Shown here: piece after piece, positions 59,301 through 64,000 of the stretch
How positions within the stretch are numbered: the stretch's first letter is position 1
Layout: every line of letters begins with the position of its first letter
Source: Cercophora sp. LCS_1
Taxonomy: Eukaryota > Ascomycota > Sordariomycetes > Sordariales > Lasiosphaeriaceae
Length of the DNA: 64,000 bases
Reading direction: 5' to 3'
Assembly (NCBI GenBank): GCA_036250225.1
Contig: JAPZLL010000003.1
Coordinates: 1,612,001 to 1,676,000 of the forward strand
The notes under the pieces: model-generated
What the model saw: only the letters and a program-made list of their open reading frames with translations
The model's database searches: none
What the model was told of the DNA's origin: nothing
Program-made: the position numbers and the translations under genes

Positions 59301-62300
59301 ATGATGCAGTCCGAGCCTCTGTACCAGGCGCTGCTCGGCTTCTGGGGCAAATTTAAGGAATTCCCAGAAGGAGCACACCTTTTCTGCCCCAAGACCGACG
59401 ACGAGGATGACGCAAAATACGATCTCCCCGAAGAGTCAGACGAGGATGGCATATCGAGCGAAGAGAAAAAGGAGCGCATTGAGGCCAAAACCAACCGCAA
59501 CATTACAACGTACCGCCTAAGTCTCTTGCTTGGAATCAACGCCGAGGACGCAAGCACATGGCTAGACGAGTGGAAGAGCTCGGTCAATGGGTTCTTGACT
59601 AAATGTGACGCCTGCGCAAGGACGTGGCATTTTACTCGGGGCAATTTCCTCAAAGCTCTAGAAGCGTACGTATCTCAATGTCATTGCAATGGCCGTGACT
59701 AATCTCCTATCTCTTGCTTAGCGATTTTCCTAGCGAGGATGTCGATTTCATGGAACAGCGACTCGACGAGTTTGACAAGGAGAGGATCGATGCGGGCCTG
59801 AAGAAAGCGAGAGCTATTATTGACGAGCTGGGCCCAACCACAATGTCAAAGATGATAAGTCGGGACACATCAGCTGTCTTGGCTCTTTTCGAAGCGCTCT
59901 GTTGCATGTCGTATCTGTCCCGTCCTGAGAACAGAACGGACTTCAACTACGTCTTCGAGAACATCCAAAGCAAGAAGGTCCTGAGGATGAACGGTGGAAT
60001 ACTGCCTACCATGACACATTTTCTCTTCGATGAAAATCCGATTCGGTTCAAGTTTGCGGAGACGGCATGGACCAGCAAGACACCGGAGACGCTATCCCAG
60101 GAAGAATGGGACTGGGCAGTCGCAGACCAGCTCACGGCAGCCATTACAAGTGCTTCATTTTCGAAGGGAACACCCACTCCAGACAAGATCCGCCGGTTTT
60201 GGCGAGGTGTTCGGCTTATTCTACCCACGTTGAGTGAGAAGCGGATTCTTGAGTCACTGAGAGGGATGGAAGTGTCACCCAGCATCTACTTCCTTGCACT
60301 TGAGCACCTCGGGACTAACGAGCCAGAGGCTTTGGGCGAGGCTTTGAAGGGACTCCAGACCCTCATGGAATGCCCGAAAGCTTTCTGGGCAGCCTTCGAT
60401 CAGGTCACGCCGTCCCAGATAGTGGAGGAGATTTTCAAAAGCCATGCTTTTCGGCCATTCCTCGACCAGTCACTCCGCTCGGATCGACTGGCCACTGAGA
60501 GCGGTGAACAGGTCCCAGCTTTGGCCGTATTCATCAGAGCCCTAATTCACTCTCTCCCGGCGAACCGTCGCCTTGACGCGTGCGAATCCCTCCTCCGGCA
60601 TCTCTTTGACACTTTCCGGGTAGACCCAAATGCCAGCCAAGAGGCCAGAACAACTTGTACGCTGGCAGGCTTAGTCGCTCTCGGGGAGTCTCTTGAGGGG
60701 TATCTTCGTACTGCCGTCCCATTTGACACAGGCACATCTCTCCTCATTGTGAACCAGCTCCTCAACAGGGTCGTCCAGTATCGGGATGTCATCATCTCCG
60801 CGGCACAACTCAAGCCAGGTGACAGGTATAATGTTGGGCTCTCCAAAGCTGCCACTGGCATTGTACACTCAGCTCTTGCGCTCGATGGTAGGGCCACTTC
60901 AATCGAATGGGGCGCGTTGACAGAAGGGAAGGTTGTTCATACACCAGTGAACAGGGACTCGGGGGCGCTCTGGGACTCCTTCCTTGGAATGCTTTGGTCA
61001 GGACGGGTTGAGCTTGCGAAAGCCATGCTGATGGCCATCATGCCGCTTCAGAACATTGAGCAATTCCTGCCAAAGCGGAAAGAAAAGCTGAGCGGAGAGC
61101 TCAATGCGTTCAATAAGCGATATCAGCAGCAGACAACGGCTATTGCCCGGATGCTTGGGCGTCTCTCCGATTTCAATCCCTCTGATCTGGACATGTTCTG
61201 CTCGGATCCGAAGAGCGAGACCATTCTTCCAATCGTGGCGTCGCTTTTCCATGGCGAAGAGGCCATCCGGGAGGGTGCCTTTGAGCTGGTCAAGGCGATC
61301 ACCGGCGAACTCTCTCCTTCCGAGGCTATCTCCAAGATGGTTGAGGAGTATTTCACCCCATTTCTAGCTGCGTTTTCGTCGGCCGTAAACAATCTTCTTG
61401 GGGAGAAGGACAATCGAAGTCCGTGGTCTCATATGCTTCCCCTCTTGAAATGCAGCGAATTCATTCTGGACGGCTTGTGCGACCCTGGCTTCGGCCGGTT
61501 GCGCACGAAAGCGTTGTCCAGGGGCGAGCGAGAGGTCGTCCGAGCCTGGTGGGAAAGTCAGTGGCGCGTCATTGGTCACTCGTTTAAGAAGATGAGGCAC
61601 TGGCATGAGCGAGTTGACAAGAAAATAATGGAAGACTTCTGTCGAGACGTTATGGAACTTGCCAACAAACTTTTCGACCAAGACGGCGTCATGGCTTCGG
61701 CCCTCAGTCAGGGACCCGATGGCGTTGCTGAAGCAATGAAGCTGGTCCTGAACCCTCCTAACAGATATGGGTCGTACCATCTGTCCCAAATGCTGTGCCT
61801 CCGCGACATTTACCTCGTCCAAGGCATCGCTGATGTCATCAAGAAACTCATCGCCCGGTTGAAAGACAACGGCATGGAACTACAGCAACAAACGGTCGGC
61901 TTTCTTCACAGCATGATCAAGAAGCGGTACCAGCAAGCCACCGGCCGGGCTGAATATCCGACCAAGACCAATTTGACCGACTCTCAGCGTATCGAGCTCC
62001 TCAAGGCCCTGGGTGAAGATGCCGAGATCGAAGAGCAGTTCATCAAGCCAGCCGAAGAGGCCAGGGAGAAGGAGAGGGCGCTCAGACAAAGCAAGCTTGA
62101 CTTTGGCAAGGCCAGCACAGAGTCGTTACGGGCATCGATGAAGGCCCATCACGATGACCTCACGCCCAACTCCGACAAACGCCCTCTTCAGGCCCTCAAA
62201 GAGAGCATCAGGCCGGTGAAGCCGCTGGTGAAACCAGAGCCGAAGCCGCTCCTGAACGCAGCAGCCATCAAAGAGGCTCGCGCCAAAGAAAAGGCCGAGA

Positions 62301-64000
62301 AGGCAAAGAGAGATGCCGAAGCTATTGCAAAGGCCAAAGCTCTTCGCGCACCCCCCAAGATTGTCGCTGGTGAAGGGTCAGGCCTCCAAGGCATTATAGG
62401 GGTCCGCGGCAAGGACCATGCACCGGCCGCAAAGGACGAGATCATGGTGGGTTCTTCCTCTGAGGATGATGACTCAGACGACGACGATGTACTGGCTGGC
62501 CGAGCTGGCACTGGGAAAAAGATGACGGACGCCGAAAGGCAGCGCCGGCGCCTTCTCGCGGAGCCTCAGGGCCCTGTCAAGAAGATCAAGATACAGAGAT
62601 CTGCAAAGGATATGAGAGCGCGCCTCATTCCGCCCATGGATATTCTTCACCAGGCCATTCTCGAGTGGGACATTTTCCACGAAGGCAACGATCCACCTAA
62701 TGGTTATCGTTGCGACCGTGTGTCTGATACCTACTCGAATCCACACAGTTACAAGCAGACCTTTTTTCCACTGCTTGTCAATGAAGCCTGGCGGTCGTTT
62801 GTCACGGCGAAGGACGAAGCCACGTCCAAACCATTCGGCATCAAGGTCCTCAACCGGATGACAGTCGACAAGTTCATGGAGGTTACTGGCTCAGTCCCAG
62901 CCGCAACCAGCAAAGATCGAGGTTTATCCGAAGGTGATATTGTCCTCATCTCCAAAGGAGAGGACCCCCTCAACCAACCTGGCGAGGTTCACTGCTTGGC
63001 GCGAATTTGGAAGACCACCTACAAAAAGGATACAGTCGAGGTGATCTACCGCTTGAGCGTCAAAGGCAATTCGATTCTATCGGTCCTACTTCCAGGGTCC
63101 GAGTTCTACGTGGTCAAGATCACAAACATGACGACGATTGAACGCGAGTATGCGGCACTGGAGAGTCTGCAGTACTACGACCTGATGGATGAGGTGTTGA
63201 AGGCACAGCCATCTCCGATGCTCAACTACGGTGAAGAAAAGGTGCTGTCGGTAATGGCCAACTACCAGCTAAACCCAGGCCAGGCGAAGGCAATCTTGAA
63301 CGCGAAAGACAACGACGGCTTCACTCTTGTCCAGGGTCCCCCGGGCACAGGAAAAACCAAAACCATCGTTGCTATGGTCGGGAGTCTCCTTACAGGCCAA
63401 ATTAAGAACAACGACGGGGCCGTAGCCATCGCCCGGCCGGGTGCGCCCGGAGCCCCTCAGGCTCTCTCCAAGAAACTCCTCGTGTGTGCGCCCAGCAACG
63501 CCGCTGTGGACGAACTCGTGCTACGTCTCAAGGCCGGGGTCAAGACAATGAACGGAAGCTTCCACAAAATAAACGTCATCCGTTTAGGCCGTACGGATGC
63601 AATTAACGCTGCCGTCAAGGATGTTACTCTCGATGAACTTGTCAAGGCGAAGATGGACGCTGTCATCAACAATGGCGCCCCAAGCGACCGGGAGAAGCTT
63701 CACAAGGAGGCGGGTGAGATCAAGATCAAGGTCGCTGAGCTTCGCCCACAGCTTGAAGCGGCGAGATCGAGTGAAAACTATGCGGAATTGACGAAGCTGC
63801 AGCGCGAATTCGATGAGCTGAAGCGCAGGCAAGCGCACATTGGAGGCAGGATCGACGCCGACAAAAGCAGCGGCAATACCTTTGCCCGTGAGACCGAAAT
63901 CAAGCGCCGACAGATTCAGCAAGAGATTCTGGACAAGGCACAGGTTCTATGTGCCACGCTGAGCGGTAGCGGTCATGAGATGTTCAAGAACCTGAATGTT
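59301..64000 (+). CDS. sen1: SEN1-type superfamily 1 helicase, cut at the window edge
   Basis: Exons 59301-59665 and 59722 to beyond 64000 join in frame (56-nt intron, GTACGT donor, TTAG acceptor). 1548 residues are visible without a stop, and the C-terminal half of the helicase core lies outside. The large helical N-terminal domain (about 1-900; LFCPKTDDEDDAKYDLPEES near the start) is the Sen1 N-terminal domain. A Lys/Ala-rich coiled linker and an acidic stretch (SSSEDDDSDDDDV) follow. Then comes the Upf1-like core: the Q-motif region QLNPGQAKAI, Walker A GPPGTGKT (1327-1334) and motif Ia LVCAPSNAAVDELVLRL, followed by the stalk helices typical of Sen1. The visible part ends just after QVLCATLSGSG. 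Sen1 unwinds R-loops and ends transcription of non-coding RNAs in yeast. Two adjacent ATGs open the frame; the first is used. Confidence 0.95.

Overview
The window reads as nuclear DNA of a filamentous ascomycete (Pezizomycotina), most likely a Sordariomycete with GC-rich DNA. Evidence is the many short spliceosomal introns (about 45-90 nt) with GTRNGT donors and CTRAY-type branch sites, pyrimidine-rich leaders, long intergenic spacers, and recognisable fungal proteins: an AreA/NIT-2 GATA factor ending in the WEWLTMSL tail, RAM-pathway Sog2, DASH subunit Hsk3 and an Msc7-type aldehyde dehydrogenase. The assignment to class level is inference. I see no operons, phage, CRISPR or bacterial features.

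Layout. 1-5.4 kb: no gene recognised, long CT-rich leader. 5.4-8.2 kb (+): ketopantoate-reductase-like protein with degenerate active-site motifs and a long disordered tail. 9.55 kb (+): tRNA-Val(AAC) with a damaged T stem. 10.8-14.8 kb: compact cluster of HSK3 (+, three exons, 94 aa), RPR2 (-, RNase P subunit) and SUB2 (+, DECD helicase with an unusually long first intron). 14.8-24.2 kb: 9.4 kb without a recognisable gene. 24.2-26.3 kb (+): Pho85-type cyclin behind several uORFs. 26.3-29.8 kb: spacer. 29.8-32.7 kb (+): SOG2. 33.0-34.5 kb (-): phosphopantothenate-cysteine ligase. 35.4-37.3 kb (-): mitochondrial Mg2+ channel MRS2. 37.7-38.8 kb (+): F-box protein. 39.2-39.7 kb (-): ribosomal protein eS30, five exons including one of 14 nt. 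40.0-40.9 kb: one copy of a dispersed repeat and a tRNA-like Pol III unit. 42.2-45.4 kb (-): areA/nit-2. 45.4-53.5 kb: 8.1 kb without a recognisable gene. 53.5-55.4 kb (-): membrane-anchored aldehyde dehydrogenase (MSC7-like). 56.6-58.1 kb (+): CFIm68-like RRM protein. 59.3 kb to window end (+): SEN1-type RNA/DNA helicase, cut by the window edge.

Function. The genes are mostly housekeeping: RNA processing and export (SUB2, RPR2, the RRM protein, SEN1), translation (eS30, tRNA), CoA synthesis (PPCS), Mg2+ uptake (MRS2), polarity and cell separation (SOG2), chromosome segregation (HSK3) and nitrogen or starvation control (AreA, the cyclin). I see no secondary-metabolite cluster, intact transposon or defence system. 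The items most worth a second look are the degenerate reductase with its tail, the long SUB2 intron with an immediate stop, the uORF-rich cyclin leader, the two diverged copies of a ~180-bp repeat, and the Pol III-like unit at 40.7 kb.
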